64,000 nt of DNA. It comes from Gossypium raimondii (taxonomy: Eukaryota; Streptophyta; Magnoliopsida; Malvales; Malvaceae). Below the pieces are notes generated by a model. The model was given only the letters and a program-made list of their open reading frames with translations. It did not search any database and was not told the origin of the DNA. Where the stretch lies: NCBI RefSeq assembly GCF_025698545.1, contig NC_068573.1:6763001-6827000 (forward strand), read 5' to 3'. The position numbers were made by a program, and so were the translations under genes. Below, piece by piece: positions 1 through 12,192 of this stretch. Numbering within the stretch: position 1 is the stretch's first letter; each line of letters begins with the position of its first letter.

Positions 1-441
1 TAAGAAAAAAATATAATAAATTAGGAGTCTGCTGGGCTGAGTAACCGGGGTAGGTTGCTTGGCTGTTATCTCTCTTCGCGTCAAAAGGTTCAATATATTC
101 CTAAAGCATAAAAAAATATAAATAATAAATAAAAATAAAAAAAAAAGAAAATATATATATAATTTGGGGACTAAAGGATGAAACAAATAGGGTGTCTTGG
201 TAGGTTTGATAATTTACCTAATTTTCATTAAATAATTCAAGTCGATTCTAATTTTTGTGTGTATTAATTGGAAAGTTTTTTCTGTTTTACTTAAAGCAAG
301 CTTAGGGTTCTCTTTATTTTTCATATGCATTTTTGACTGATTTTTATAAAACTTTGGAGTGGTATTTCTTTTATGGCAGAATCTAACTTTCACAGTAGAT
401 AGGAACCATACTTGAGGGCAAGTATGGGCTAAGGGGGAATT
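1..441 (+). mobile_element. 3' end of the internal region of an LTR retrotransposon
   Basis: AT-rich non-coding sequence that ends in a purine run (AAGGGGGAA at 431-439) directly before TGATAACACTC at 442. A polypurine tract followed by a TG-starting LTR is the normal 3' end of an LTR retrotransposon, so this is read as the last part of the internal region. No gag or pol coding is inside the window; the element continues to the left. A Ty3/gypsy (Athila/Tat-like) origin is an inference from the long LTR. Confidence 0.6.
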
Positions 442-835
442 TGATAACACTCTAGAATAACGTATTTTTATGTATTAATTATGTATTTATTCTGAGTATG
501 ATCTTGCTAATTTGAGCTATTTATGATCTTTTATATCATAAGGACTAAATTTGAGGCAAAAGCAAAATTAAGGGCCAAAAGCATGAATTTAGAGATAAAA
601 TGGGCCAATGTGCGACACAAGGAAAAGTTGGTGCTAGAAGTGCAAGCATGGAGGACACAAGGGTTAAAATGCAAAAAGAAGAGATTTTATTCTATCAGGC
701 TCTATTTTAATTATATTTGGATAATTAATATTAAGATAATTATTAAGGATTATTTAATTTTAGGATTTTATTTTATTTATCTTTATTTATCTTCAATTAA
801 ATGTATTTATCTTTTAGGAATTTAAGTAGGATTGG

Positions 836-3800
836 TGTAACACCCCTTACCCGAGACCGTTGCCGGAGTCGAGCACGAGGCTTTACTTAACTTATCTTAC
901 TAATTCGGAGTATAAAAACTTGTTTGAAATTTAATTTCACTATTTACTGCAAATCTGTCCAATCGTGCAGCAGTTACTAAATTAATTATAACTTGAGTTA
1001 CGGAACTCGAAATTTAATTCCGCAAATTTTCCCTGAAACTAGACTCATATATCTTCCTACTAAAAAATTTTTAGAATTTTTGATTTAGCCAATTAGTACA
1101 GTTTATTAGTTAAATTTTCCCCTGTTTCACTATTTGACTGTCCTGACCTCTTGCCACTAAAAATAAATTTTCTCACTATAGGATTTTCATATGATGTTCT
1201 CACTTATTTCTACAGAAAATAGACTCAATAAGGAATCTGAGCATGTAAAATACAACTCATAAATATTTTTGTATAATTTTTAATGATTTTCCAAACTCAA
1301 AACAAGGGACACCAAAAACTGTTCTGACCCTGTGTCACGAAAATTCACATATCTTAAAATATAAAACTCCTTTTGTTAAACTGTTTATTTTTTCATGAAA
1401 ATAGACTCAACAAGCTTTAATTCCATATATCATTCACCCTCTAATTCATTTTATACTATCCTAGGTGATTTTTCAAAGTTACATCACTGTAGCTGCTTGA
1501 AATCTGTTTCTTTGCAAATTTTTACTCTTTCATGATTTCCATGCATGATTTATCATCTAAACATACATATTACCAAACATATTCATACTTAACCATTTTA
1601 AAAGCAAAACACTATCACATACTCACACATCTTCCTTTAGCAAAATCATGGATACAAACATTCAAATTGACTAATTCCTATACATCACTTAGGTATAAAC
1701 ATTACTTAGGTATATATATTACTTAGGCACATGCCACGTTATCAAAAGAAAGGTACATCACTAAAGTTTCTCTGAAGTCGGGATTTCTTTGGATGCTGGA
1801 GCGACACTGGCTTTCTACTAACCTGCGCACGGAAACAACCGTACGCTGAGCATGGGAATACTCAGTGGTATTACCATAATTCAAATTTATAACATTAATC
1901 GATAATTTATATACATTCAATTTGTATCTACAATTATTCATTAATTATCTCATACTTTAAATCAAGTAGATCATTAATAACAATAAGCAATAATTCAAAT
2001 CTTGTATAAAATTGTATTCAAATTAACTCATACACTATTTCTTAATACAATTTATACCATTAATCTTTCAATAAACATTTAATACATTAAATCAACTTGT
2101 TTCAACTATAACAATGATAATAATAGCCATCTTTCAATTCGATTCGTTCATTTATAATCAATTTACACTTATGATCTTTTAACACTCAATTTGTACATTA
2201 AATCCATAAATAAGTTTTAATAACTTGTATTAAAATTTTATATTATTTCACTATTTCAAGTCATTTTATTTTCACTTCTCATTTCTCAACAATAGCTATT
2301 TCAATTTGCTTTTCTTTACTTATAATTTTACATCATCTCATACTATCAAAACCATTTCATGAACTATATCATTATCTATTTCTTGAACCGCTAGTTCATA
2401 CATTTTATTTCCATATGTCAATTTAATATCTCATTTTGATTCATATTCAAGATCATTCAATAAAATTTATATTATCAAAATTATCAATTTACCCTGTTAA
2501 CTTGACTCGGACTTTGGCGGATACAGATTCCAACCAAACACACCAAGTAACATTAATCGAAGCTTGATAATGATGTTCGACACACAAAGTGTCGAATCGG
2601 TAATGATAACGATATGATAATGATTCGACACACAAAGTATCGAATCGATATGAATGATATTCAACACACAAAGTCTTTGAATCATAATGAAGAATGATAA
2701 CGATAACGATGAGTCGGCACATACGTTCGATCGAAGTCGGCAAATACCCCGTACTTTTCCATATCCTATGGCATGCCAACTATATCCGACTAGCCCGACT
2801 AGTTAATAGGGTATTTAATTCACTTTTCAGTACAATTTTCGTCTTAGTTCAGTATCAATTATAAATTCCTTATTTCAATCATTTTCACAGTATTATAGTA
2901 ATTTATTACTTCAGTAATTTTATAATTCAATGCATTATACATAACAATATTCAATATTTTCATAATTCACTCAGTACTCAAAACAATATCCAGTATTCCC
3001 TAATTCAGTTCAGTATCAGTCTCACATATCAATTTCCACTTTCTCAATTCAATTTCAATAAAATCCATATCAAATTTCTTACTTTATTTATTTACCATAC
3101 ATTCTAATTAAAACACAATAATTAATAATAATTAGATTTGAATTATGATAATACTAACCGAAATTTCTTTCGAGTCACTCCTTATTCACCTTCTCCTTTC
3201 CTTTCTCGGACAATAACTCTTGCACGACATTAGCAAATGAGCTTAGAACCTCAAAACCTCAATTTTCTCTTTTCTTTCTTTCTTTTCTTTCTTTCCTTCT
3301 TTCCTTCTCTGTTTCGTCCATGCTATTCTGTTTCTATTCTCTTTTCTATCTTTTATTTCATTAGTTTAATATAATAACAATAAAATAATAATATAATATT
3401 ATTTACTTAAACAATAAGTAAATACATAATAATCACAAATATATGTATTTTATTTATACACTTGGATTTATTTCTACCACACACTTGTCAAAATTTTGGT
3501 TTATTTTACCTAATATAATAATAATATAATATAATATAATTTACAATAAAATAATAATATACTTAAAAAAAATCTCAGATTTTATCATGCATATGCCGCC
3601 TCATTTATGGGACTTGGCATATTTACCTATTTAGTCCTTTTAACTTTTCTTTAATCTATAATTAAACTTTTACCCTTGTTGCAATTTAGTCCTTTTTAAT
3701 CAATTAACCATCGGAACATTAAAATTTCTTAACGAAACTTTAATACTACCCTAATGACACTCCGTAATTATTTATAAAAATATTTACAGCTCAGTTTATA

Positions 3801-3998
3801 ATATCGAGGTCTCGATACCTCGTTTTTTACCCAATTTTCCGAATAATTTCTTTTAAATCACAAAATTCGCTAATTCAAAAATATTTCTAAAATCACGCTG
3901 AACTTATAATTATTAATTAATAAATTTTTCTAATATTTTCATCAGATTTAGTGATCTCAAATCACTATTCTGACACTACTGAAAATTGGGCTGTTACA
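836..3998. mobile_element. LTR-like insertion (solo LTR type), TGTAAC...GTTACA
   Basis: The block begins TGTAACACCCC and ends GGGCTGTTACA, giving inverted TGTAAC/GTTACA termini. Flanking 5-mers are ATTGG and ATTAA, a partial (3/5) target duplication. No gag or pol is visible. It is 3.16 kb, AT-rich, with a small tandem array near 2555-2720. It interrupts the older LTR at 442-4937. Similar termini recur at 15646-19622 and 30223-32290. Most likely a solo LTR of a gypsy element, though the family cannot be named from sequence alone. Confidence 0.55.
2555..2720. repeat. Imperfect minisatellite inside the LTR-like block
   Basis: About three degenerate units of roughly 50-60 bp, each containing CGACACACAAAGT or a close variant followed by GAATC and GATAA-rich sequence. 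Short internal tandem arrays of this kind are common inside plant LTRs. No coding meaning is seen; short ORFs over it are by chance. Confidence 0.6.
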
Positions 3999-4018
3999 AT
4001 TAAACTATCTCCCCTAGC

Positions 4019-4130
4019 ACTATAAATAGGGGGTGAAGTGACTCAAAAAAGAGGCATCTTTTTCTGTAAACACTCTCTCCCCAAAAGTCTAGGCTTTTGT
4101 TCTTCTCATATTTCCTTTCAATAAAATCTC
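4019..4130 (+). promoter_or_regulatory. LTR promoter and polyadenylation signals
   Basis: TATAAATA at 4021-4028 followed about 100 bp later by AATAAA (about 4120), within the 3' LTR at 442-4937. This is the usual order of U3 TATA box and R-region poly(A) signal. Whether it is active cannot be seen. Confidence 0.45.
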
Positions 4131-4942
4131 CATTTTTATTTTAGTATTTTTCTTTTCCACCACAACCGTGAGCCACTAAACCCATCTAGCCGAAGTTGTC
4201 GATATTCCCCAAAAAAGGGTTCTTGAGGCTTAGAGTTCGTATTTAGCCTCCTTACCGAGTATTCATCATTTCTCCGCACTACGGGGCTGACGCTTCCGTC
4301 TATGTCCCTTAAGAAGTAAGCTTTTCAACGTATGCAAAGGAGGCCGCTTTGTATGTTTTGGGAAAGTCGCATAGTCAGTTCGTTATTGCGTCAGAGGTTG
4401 GCGAGCCCAAGAGACAAAATGGCGTGGGATTCGCCATTGAGAAGTGTTGATCTAGCATAAGACGATCCCACAGAAGCGATTGTTGGCTAGAGTCAAGTTA
4501 CACTAAATCGTAAGTCTAAATCCTTGGAGCTGGTGGTCGTAGGCGTCCTCTTCCACTATAACTGGCTTTTTCGGTTTGGGAAGGATTATCTAAAAGTCGA
4601 GGATTGAACTCAAGGCGGAACGAGACAATTGGAGGCTAGAATCTCCCATAAGAATTTCCTTTCTCTCAACTCTATTTTTAATTTCTCGAATTTTCGATTC
4701 AATATTTTTAATTCTATTTTTATTTTATTTTTCGTTTCCAAATCCTAACCTTTAATTCTATTATTTTCTTATTTCTGGAAACGCAGGTTTTCTTGGGCAA
4801 GATTCTGCCTGGGATTTCACGGAACAAGATATTGTGCAAATCCAGTCCCTGAGGATTTGACCCTACTTCCTTTTTACTATTCTTTTTCATTATTTATTAA
4901 GGATAGGATATTTTTTATGCTTTCAACGACCGCATCAATTTG

Positions 4943-5890
4943 AAATGGTTAAACAAAAAATAAAAAAAAATCAATTAAACTTATTGTAGAAAAGTACACC
5001 TAATTTAACCCTTTGAATAATTATTTGCATTAAGTTGAATCTTTTTTTTTTTTTGAAGCCCTTAATAAGCTGTTAAGTATTGACATGGTAAGCTAGTGTG
5101 GTGGTTGACAAGGAAAAGATAGGCGAGATGATGTGGATGGCTTAATTAACTTTTTAGAAGGGTTTAGTTGATTATTTAAACCTAATTTTTTTTAAAATTA
5201 TTGAAAAATCATTAAATATTATAAAAATTTTAGAAATGATTAAAAATTAATAAAATTTTATAAAAATAAAAAATTCTTAAAAATTTATTTAAAAATATAG
5301 AAAAAATTTCTTACTTTACAGGTAGGAAATGGAGAGAGTAAAGTGTGATGGGTATGGGTCAGAAATTTGCTTTACATATGGTTTGAAAGGTAGCCATATT
5401 CATTGAAAGTTGTTGAAAATGCTTTATCAAAGGTGGTCAGAATTTTCCTTTAAATGTTACAGTTTTGGAGGAAACTACTCATCTCTTTCATGTTAAACAA
5501 TTCTTAAGAAAAGTATTAGTCTTTTAGCTCAATGGAAGTTTGTCTTTTGATAAGTTAGAATATTTGATGCATTGTGGATATATAAGTTTTATATATTATT
5601 AGTGAATAATAATATAGTATTTTATTATTAAATAAAATAAAATAATAGTAAAAACTTATAAATAATTATTGTAAATTTTATTTTACATAATTAATAATAA
5701 TTAATTATAAATAAATTTGAAACATTAAATCTTTAAATTTTAAATTTGAGAGTTATTAATATTTATTTATAATAGTTATAATTAATGTTTAATTAAAATT
5801 ACCAATATTTATTTACAAATTCTTGATATTTTTATTTAATTTAATAATAATATGTCATGTTATGATTCACTAATAAAGCATGACACTTAT
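4943..5890. repeat. Direct duplication, copy 1 (about 0.9 kb)
   Basis: From GGTTAAACAAAAAATAA to AATAAAGCATGACACTTATG this AT-rich stretch matches 8085-8975 in the same direction, with small indels. It shares landmarks such as GTTGACAAGGAAAAGATA and GGTTTGAAAGGTAGCCATA. It lacks TG...CA ends and a target duplication, so it is not called an LTR pair. Neither copy codes for anything recognisable. Confidence 0.7.
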
Positions 5891-5929
5891 GCAATTACAC
5901 TATATCAAATCCTTATTTAAATCAAATAC

Positions 5930-6290
5930 AGTGGCAAAATAAAATAAAAGTAAAATACCTATAGAATTATACTTCTTTTATTTTATTTTTAGAATAAGAT
6001 TTTTTAAACCTTATTAAATTCCATCTATTTGATATTGATTAGAATAAGGTGTTTCAATCTTACTACACTCCTATTAGAATATGGTTTTACAATTCTATAA
6101 ATAGGCATAGTCTACTCCTCTTGTAATAATTTGAATTCGACATAGTGAATTTTCTTCTCCTCTGCCCATGGTTTTTTCCCAAAAGGGTTTCCACGTAAAA
6201 ATCTGTGTGTTCTTTATTTTTATTTCTCTTTTCTTTGTGCTATATTGTCATTATCGACATTCTATTTTTACAGACATTGTCAATCACACA
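5930..6290 (+). mobile_element. Probable LTR fragment
   Basis: The stretch holds TATAAATAGG (6098-6107) followed by a pyrimidine-rich leader with a GTGAATTTTCTTCTCC-type segment, the layout of a short retrotransposon LTR. The upstream end is not defined and no target duplication was found. It abuts the degenerate CACACG-rich block that follows. Confidence 0.3.
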
Positions 6291-7976
6291 CGTGTGTGTC
6301 TTTTAGCCATATGGTTGTGTGTTTCAGCCATATGGTTGTGCGTTTTAGCCACACGGCTGTGTCTCCCTTGCTTTTAAAATTGTGTAATTTTTTCACAAGG
6401 GTGTGTCCCTCAGTCACACAGTCATATACTCCTGTCACACAGCCTGGACCCTCCCGTACGGTCGTGTGGTCATGTTTTTACAGTTTTCCTATAGTGTTTG
6501 CTAATTGATTCATTTTGATCCCTGAATGTTCCTTTGTATGTTCAAGCCTCTATAAGATTGTTTGGGACTTTAATACTGGTTGTGGTAGGTCTTCATAAGG
6601 CGTGTTTTTGTTAGAATAATTATATATATGTAATTCTCAAATTTGGTTTGGTTATGTACTTAAGTTGATGGAATGACATTGTGTATAATATTTTGATATA
6701 TGGAAATGTCTAGATGTGTTGATCAGAAGATTGCATTTCATGGATTATGTTATTTCGTTATCGAATGTGAGAATATTTTATTCAATATACGTATATGTTC
6801 TATGATATTTGCATACGCATTTGCATCTGTGTTTGGGAATTTGTTCTGAAGAAAAGGAAATTTGATTTAGCAGTTAAACTGCATTATAAATTCGTCAGCA
6901 GTGTGACTGCATAACAATAACAAGGCAAATGACCTCTTCGTGGTGTGAATTGGTTGGATGGGTCCACCATAACCAGATAGTGGTGTGTAGAGGTTGGAAA
7001 GGATTTAGTATACCTTATTGGTGTGTGGGGGGGATTTATGGAGATGGTGTGTAGAGGTTGGATAGGTTGACATTTTGGTATGGGCTACATTGAGCATAAT
7101 TGCATTCTATACTCTGGCTTGGTTGTGATAAAACAATGTGATGTTCTATTTCGATATGGTTTGAAAATGACTATCTGATTGCTTGCTAGTATATGATTCT
7201 ATTTGTTAATATCAGTTAAATGCTTATGTTTTGTGGTGCTTTACTTTGAAGCGATTTCCAAATATGGTTTAGATTGAGTTGTTGTATGTCTATTTGATTA
7301 TTTATGACCGCGGTGTCCGTTCACATTTGTTTAGAATCACACTAAGCTTTCGTAGCTCACTCACTTAGTTTCCTCTTTTCAGGCAACTCTAGGAATTAGG
7401 CATTGAACTCAGCAAGTCAGAAATCTCGGAATGACACAATTTAGTTTGAATAAATAAAGTTTTCATAAGTTTTGATAATCTAATTTCATTTGAACTGTAA
7501 GAAAATTTTATGGACTTTGGTTGAATTTTGGCTTAAACTTATTGAAAAGCTATGGGTTTTCAGTTTTGAACAAAATTGGAGTTTCCATGCATGGACATTG
7601 ATTTTAAGTTTGTTTTGTTTCAATAAACTCGCAAGTTTTTAGAGTATTATTAACACAAATTTCTATTCATAGCAAAATAACTATTTTTCCGCTGCAATGA
7701 TGTTTTGAGACTTTGAATAATAATTCGCTTAGTCTAAAATGGTTGCAAACCATTCTGGAAAGTATCATTTTGGTCTAATTTAGTTTAATGAAAATTAAAC
7801 CACAATTTACAAATCGTAAGACAAGATTTTATTGAATTTTGTTAATCATAAGAAGAAAATGGTTTTCGAGAAGCAATTTAGTAATTTGAATATAGCTTTG
7901 TTTTGGGTCATTTCGGTAGCTAATATAATTTCCGGAATTCAGTCAAAATTTTTAGGCCGAGTTTTAATGTGTTACA
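6290..7976. mobile_element. LTR-like fragment related to 30223-32290
   Basis: It contains a run of degenerate TGTG/CACACGG units (6290-6475), then GTGTGTAGAGGTTGG-type segments near 6985-7070, and ends GTGTTACA at 7976. The same three landmarks in the same order occur in the block at 30223-32290. The 5' end is missing, probably lost where it meets the preceding fragment. No coding capacity is seen. Confidence 0.45.
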
Positions 7977-8084
7977 CTAAATTTCAAAAAAAATTAATCT
8001 AAAACCCTAAATATTTTTTAGAAGTGGCATATATGCTTAATTTTCCCATTATTTAGCATCATGGAATTACTTTTCATTGCAATT

Positions 8085-8975
8085 TGAAAAGGTTAAACAA
8101 AAAATAATGAAAAAGTCAATTAAACTTATTGTAGAAAAGTACATCTAACTTAACCATTTGAATAATTATTTGTTTTAAGTTGAATCTTTTTTTTTTTTTT
8201 GTTGAAGACCTTAACAAGCCATTAAGTGTTGACATGGCAAGTTAGTGTGGTGGTTGACAAGGAAAAGATAATGACATGATAGCCAACATGGCGAGTTGAT
8301 GTGGATGGCTTAATTAATTTTTTAGGAGGGTTTAGTTGATTATTTAAGCCTAATTTTTTTTAAAATTTTAGAAATGATTAAAAATTAAAATATTAATAAA
8401 ATTTTATTAAAAATATAGAAAAAATTTCTTAATTTACAGGTAGGAAATGGAGAGATTAAAGTGTGATGGGTATGGATAAGAAATTTGCTTTACATATGGT
8501 TTGAAAGGTAGCCATATTCATTGAAAGTTGTTGAAAATGCTTTATCAAAGGTAGTCAGAATTTTCCGTTAAATGTGACAGTTTTGGAGGAAACTACTCAT
8601 CTCTTTCATATTAAACAATTCTTAAATGGAAGTTTGTCTTTTGATAAGTTAGAATATTTGATACATTGTGGATGTATATTAGTGAATAATAATATGGTAT
8701 TTTATTATTAAATAAAATAAAAATAATAGTAAAAACTTATAAATAATTATTGTAAACTTTATTTTAACATAATTAATAATAATTAATTATAAATAAATGT
8801 TAAAACATTAAATCTTTAAATTTTAAATTAGAGAGTTATTAATATTTATTTATAATAGTTACAATTAATGTTTAATTAAAATTATCAGTATTTATTTATA
8901 AATTCTTAATATTTTAATTTAATTTAATAATAATGTATCATGATTCACTAATAAAGCATGACACTTATGTATTTA
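8085..8975. repeat. Direct duplication, copy 2 (about 0.9 kb)
   Basis: Second copy of 4943-5890, same orientation, starting at GGTTAAACAAAAAATAA. It differs by small indels: a segment with CATGATAGCCAACATGG is present only here, and one AT stretch is shorter. The two copies lie about 3.1 kb apart with LTR debris between them. Confidence 0.7.
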
Positions 8976-10555
8976 CGATATATCAAAATTTATTCAAAAG
9001 AATCATTTAATCTTTGTTTAAGTTAATGGGCCTGTAAATTTAGATCATTATTTATAAAATATTAAGAGTATTTATATTTTCATAATTAAATTTAAATAAA
9101 GATATTTATTATTAAAATAATAAATAAAAAACAGAATGGAGCCCTTACGTAAAGGCAGACATTCGAGCATGTGGAAAAATTCTCTCATTAATTATTACCA
9201 AATTTCTACGTCATGGGAAAAAAACAAATTTAATTTGACGGAAGGCATGCAGTCAAAGGCCGTTCTCTTTTGATTAATGATTCTTAATTTTTAAAATTAA
9301 AAAATTAATTAAATACTAATATATTCTTGACATGACAATTCACATATATACAAGGTTAGAAACGTTAAAAAAACATTAACTTTTAGGATGATTTGATAAA
9401 ATAAAATAAATAAATAAAATGTTAAAATAACTTTTTTATAAAGTTAAAAACGAAATAGTCATTATACAGAATTTGCCACCTTTGTTTTATAAAATAATAA
9501 CGAGTATATCTTTTTTATATTTAACCCCCTCATTCAGAGAGGTTCACCAAACACGCATGCATTCTCTAATCACAACCTGTAGTCTTTTAAAGAACTCACA
9601 TCTTAATGCAATGCTTCAGAGCTCTATTAATTAATAATAGTTCATTACATTATATTATAACACCCGTTTAAAAAGTTTAGGTTAATTTTCTCTATATAAA
9701 TCCTTCCATCTCAAAAAAAAAATTTAATATGGTTAATATTTTATCCAAATTCGATCAACTCTCCGAACACTTTAACCTCGAAAGATTCTACCTCGCGAGG
9801 GGAAGAATTGTTATACCTAACACTTTCACTCAAAAGGACTTGCTAAGCCGCATGAGCTGCCACTAAGTAACATCATAGTCGATATAAAGGCTTCCACAAT
9901 CGCATTTTATAAAGTTTCTCAAGATTTTACGGCTAACTCTAAAAAATAGAGATCTCATCCTATCACATCATCTCTACTAGTAGGACTCCATGGTCTAACA
10001 TTATAGGACATTTGTCCAAATGAAGACCTAGTCAAGCAATTCTATATAAGCCCCTCCATGTCCAAGAACGGGCGAAAAGGGGTGGAGAGAAGTGTTTAGT
10101 ATCTTGCTAATACTCTGCCTAAATTTATATAAGCCACCTTCATTCCAGATTTATGGATTGCACAACTATTTTGATTAAAAATCATGAAAGGAAAATTGGG
10201 AGGTCTTGAAAGAATTGAAATTATACTTTTCATCTTGACTCATTAAACCACCAACCTTTTAAACCATGAGTGTTTAAGTTAAAATAAGAAATGATGTGAC
10301 ATTACCCAATTAAAGTTTTGTTGAAATCAACCTTAATATTCCTAATTGTAGGATCAAATTGAATACCCCATGCATTTAATTTTACAATCAAATTCAACCC
10401 ATTACATTTTTACAATCAAATTCAATACGCAATACATCAGTACAAGGATTCGGATTCATATTTTTAAACATAGTCCTAATGTAACACATAAATCCTTACC
10501 CAACATAGTAAATAGAGACACCACCAACTAAACACTATATGAACAGTGATTAAAT
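8976..10555. other. AT-rich intergenic DNA, nothing recognised
   Basis: No long ORF, RNA gene or bounded element was found. A more GC-balanced part (about 9740-10110) with a TATATAAGCCCCTCC-like segment may be an eroded LTR, but no termini or repeats support it. The last hundreds of bases are 3' of the minus-strand AAA-ATPase gene and should hold its 3' UTR. Confidence 0.4.
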
Positions 10556-10561
10556 CATATA

Positions 10562-12127
10562 TTAATGGGCAACACCATTTTCTTTCACTTCTGCAGCCTC
10601 CAGTGCCACACCATTTTCTTTCACTTCTTTGTCATCTTTACCAGATTGTTCCTTTTCTTCTTTCACAGATTTTTGCTTCTGTTTTTCTTCTTCTTTCTCC
10701 GCCTTTAGACGAGCTTCATCCTCAGCCTTCTTCTTTGCTTCCTCCTTAGCATCTTTAAGAGCTTCTACCAATCTCTTCAAACAAGTTTCCACATCGTCAA
10801 AATCTGATTTCGGCATCAAATTCTCCGCAACATCAGCTGGCGTCATATTCGTTTCCCCCAACAATGATTCGATTTCTCCGAACAATGAATGAGAATCAAT
10901 CTCCAAATAATTCTTCGCAAACACCTTGAATGCATCAAAGCAACAATAAGACAGTTCAATGTGTTTATCCATTCTTCCCCTCCTTATCAATGCCGGATCA
11001 AGCTTCTCAACATAGTTTGTTGTAAAAACAATGATTCTTTCACCCCCACAAGACGACCAAAGTCCATCTATACAATTCAAAAGCCCCGATAATGTAACCT
11101 TACTCTCCATTTTCTCTTCTTCTTTCACCCTTTTGGTGACCGGATCCGAGGGCTCGTCTTCGTTTCCATCTTTCTCCGTCTTCTTCTCCCTTTGGCCTGT
11201 GAGATCGATAGAGCAATCAATATCCTCGATCACGATAATCGACTTGCTTGACGTATCAAGCAAAAGCCTTCTCAACTCCGTGTTTTCCTTAACTGCAGTG
11301 AGTTCGAGATCATAAACATCGTAGTCCAATAGGTTTGCCATTGCCGCAATCATCGATGATTTCCCAGTCCCCGGAGGACCATAAAGGAGATATCCACGTT
11401 TCCAAGCTTTTCCAATTCTGGCATAGTAATCTTTCCCTTTGCTGAACTTGATCAAATCGTTCTTGATTTCCTCTTTCAGTTTCGCATCCATTGCCAATGT
11501 ATCAAACGTCGCAGGATGTTCGAACAGGACGTTGCTCCACTTGCTCCTTCGGTATCCGTACCAGTTCTGGCTCGGATTGTTCGAATAAAGTTTCCGTTGC
11601 CGTTTTTTCGTCGCGATTTCCTTGCCTTCCATCATAACATGGCTAATATAAGATTGAGTGATCAATTCTCTATGGCGTTTATGGACTGTAAGCCTGTAAT
11701 ATTTCTTTTCATCATCATTAGGATACCATGAAATCCGTTGTGTAGTTGGAAGAATTCTGTTAGCAGACCACCAAACTTTAACGCCTTGAAATTCATCAGT
11801 AATTTCTTCGTTATAATCCATGCTAAGGACTGCGGATTGGCTATCTTTCACAACATCGGCCTTGAGACGCTTGGCCGATGCCGTTGACTTGTCGCTGAGG
11901 TAACTTTTGATTCTGGAATAGGCTTCGCTGCGCTTCATGCGTTCGCCAGTGAACTCATCAAAAGTAATTTCGACATAAGGGTATGCAAATCTCACAATTC
12001 TATTGAAATACTTTTCAAAAGAGTCTTGAAGATGGTGAGGGAAGAACTGTTTAAAAAGGGTATAAACAAGCATCAAAGTTCCCATTGTAGAGCCTAAATG
12101 AGACCACATTTCTCCCACCATCGTCAT
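10562..12127 (-). CDS. AAA-ATPase, plant mitochondrial AATP1/OM66-like (copy 1)
   Basis: Intact single-exon gene of 521 residues, normal length for the plant family. A hydrophobic segment at about residues 8-29 looks like the N-terminal membrane anchor. The plant AAA-ATPase N-terminal domain follows (about 25-125). The AAA module has Walker A GPPGTGKSS at residue 250, Walker B IIVIEDID at about 297-304, and TTNYVEKLDPALIRRGRMD with the sensor and arginine-finger region. The C-terminus is Lys/Glu-rich and ends in a small direct repeat (EVKENGVA twice). Family knowledge: these proteins sit in the mitochondrial outer membrane or ER, hydrolyse ATP and are often stress-induced; their substrates are poorly known. 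A TATA box lies upstream at 12182-12192. The paralogue at 33739-35289 is about 91% identical over the aligned part, in inverted orientation. Which family member this is remains uncertain. Confidence 0.93.
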   Translation of the reverse strand: MTMVGEMWSHLGSTMGTLMLVYTLFKQFFPHHLQDSFEKYFNRIVRFAYPYVEITFDEFTGERMKRSEAYSRIKSYLSDKSTASAKRLKADVVKDSQSAVLSMDYNEEITDEFQGVKVWWSANRILPTTQRISWYPNDDEKKYYRLTVHKRHRELITQSYISHVMMEGKEIATKKRQRKLYSNNPSQNWYGYRRSKWSNVLFEHPATFDTLAMDAKLKEEIKNDLIKFSKGKDYYARIGKAWKRGYLLYGPPGTGKSSMIAAMANLLDYDVYDLELTAVKENTELRRLLLDTSSKSIIVIEDIDCSIDLTGQREKKTEKDGNEDEPSDPVTKRVKEEEKMESKVTLSGLLNCIDGLWSSCGGERIIVFTTNYVEKLDPALIRRGRMDKHIELSYCCFDAFKVFAKNYLEIDSHSLFGEIESLLGETNMTPADVAENLMPKSDFDDVETCLKRLVEALKDAKEEAKKKAEDEARLKAEKEEEKQKQKSVKEEKEQSGKDDKEVKENGVALEAAEVKENGVAH

Positions 12128-12181
12128 TTTTTCTGAAACTCTTTAAAGTTACTTGGAAGTGTTTTTGAACTGTGGTAACTA

Positions 12182-12192
12182 CTTTATATATA
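12182..12192 (-). promoter_or_regulatory. TATA box of AAA-ATPase copy 1
   Basis: TATATATAAAG on the minus strand, about 55-65 bp upstream of the ATG. The same position in the second gene holds TATATATAGAG. The sequence between TATA and ATG is conserved between the two copies (for example AACACTTCCAAGTAACTTTA), as expected for a shared core promoter and 5' UTR. Confidence 0.65.

Larger units (their letters stand above)
442..4937 (+). repeat. 3' LTR of the left-edge retrotransposon, split by an insertion
   Basis: The block starts TGATAACAC and ends GCATCA, so it has TG...CA ends with a TGAT/ATCA inverted terminus. Without the 3.16-kb insertion at 836-3998 it is about 1.33 kb. It carries a TATA box (TATAAATA at 4021-4028) and a downstream AATAAA at about 4120, as expected for the U3 and R regions of an LTR. 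The 5' copy lies outside the window, so the paired LTR and target duplication cannot be checked. Confidence 0.6.

Noticed and set aside
523..825. Plus-strand ORF of 100 residues
   Set aside because: It lies inside the U3 part of an LTR, is Lys/Ile/Tyr-rich as random AT-rich DNA would be, and has no domain.
2489..2779. Two overlapping minus-strand ORFs with repeated TLCVE
   Set aside because: The repeated residues come from the underlying minisatellite inside an LTR-like block.
6168..6508. ORFs rich in HMVVCFSH-type repeats
   Set aside because: Produced by the degenerate TGTG/CACACGG repeat; no start context or domain.
8000..8012. Telomere-like AAACCCTAAA
   Set aside because: A single copy in AT-rich DNA, no array and no nearby promoter elements.
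4943..8975. LTR pair of a 4-kb retrotransposon
   Set aside because: The repeats lack TG...CA ends, primer-binding site, polypurine tract and target duplication.
10629..11731. Four plus-strand ORFs over AAA-ATPase copy 1 (and the matching minus-strand set at 34117-35249)
   Set aside because: They are antisense shadows of the conserved coding sequence and occur at the same places in both copies for that reason.
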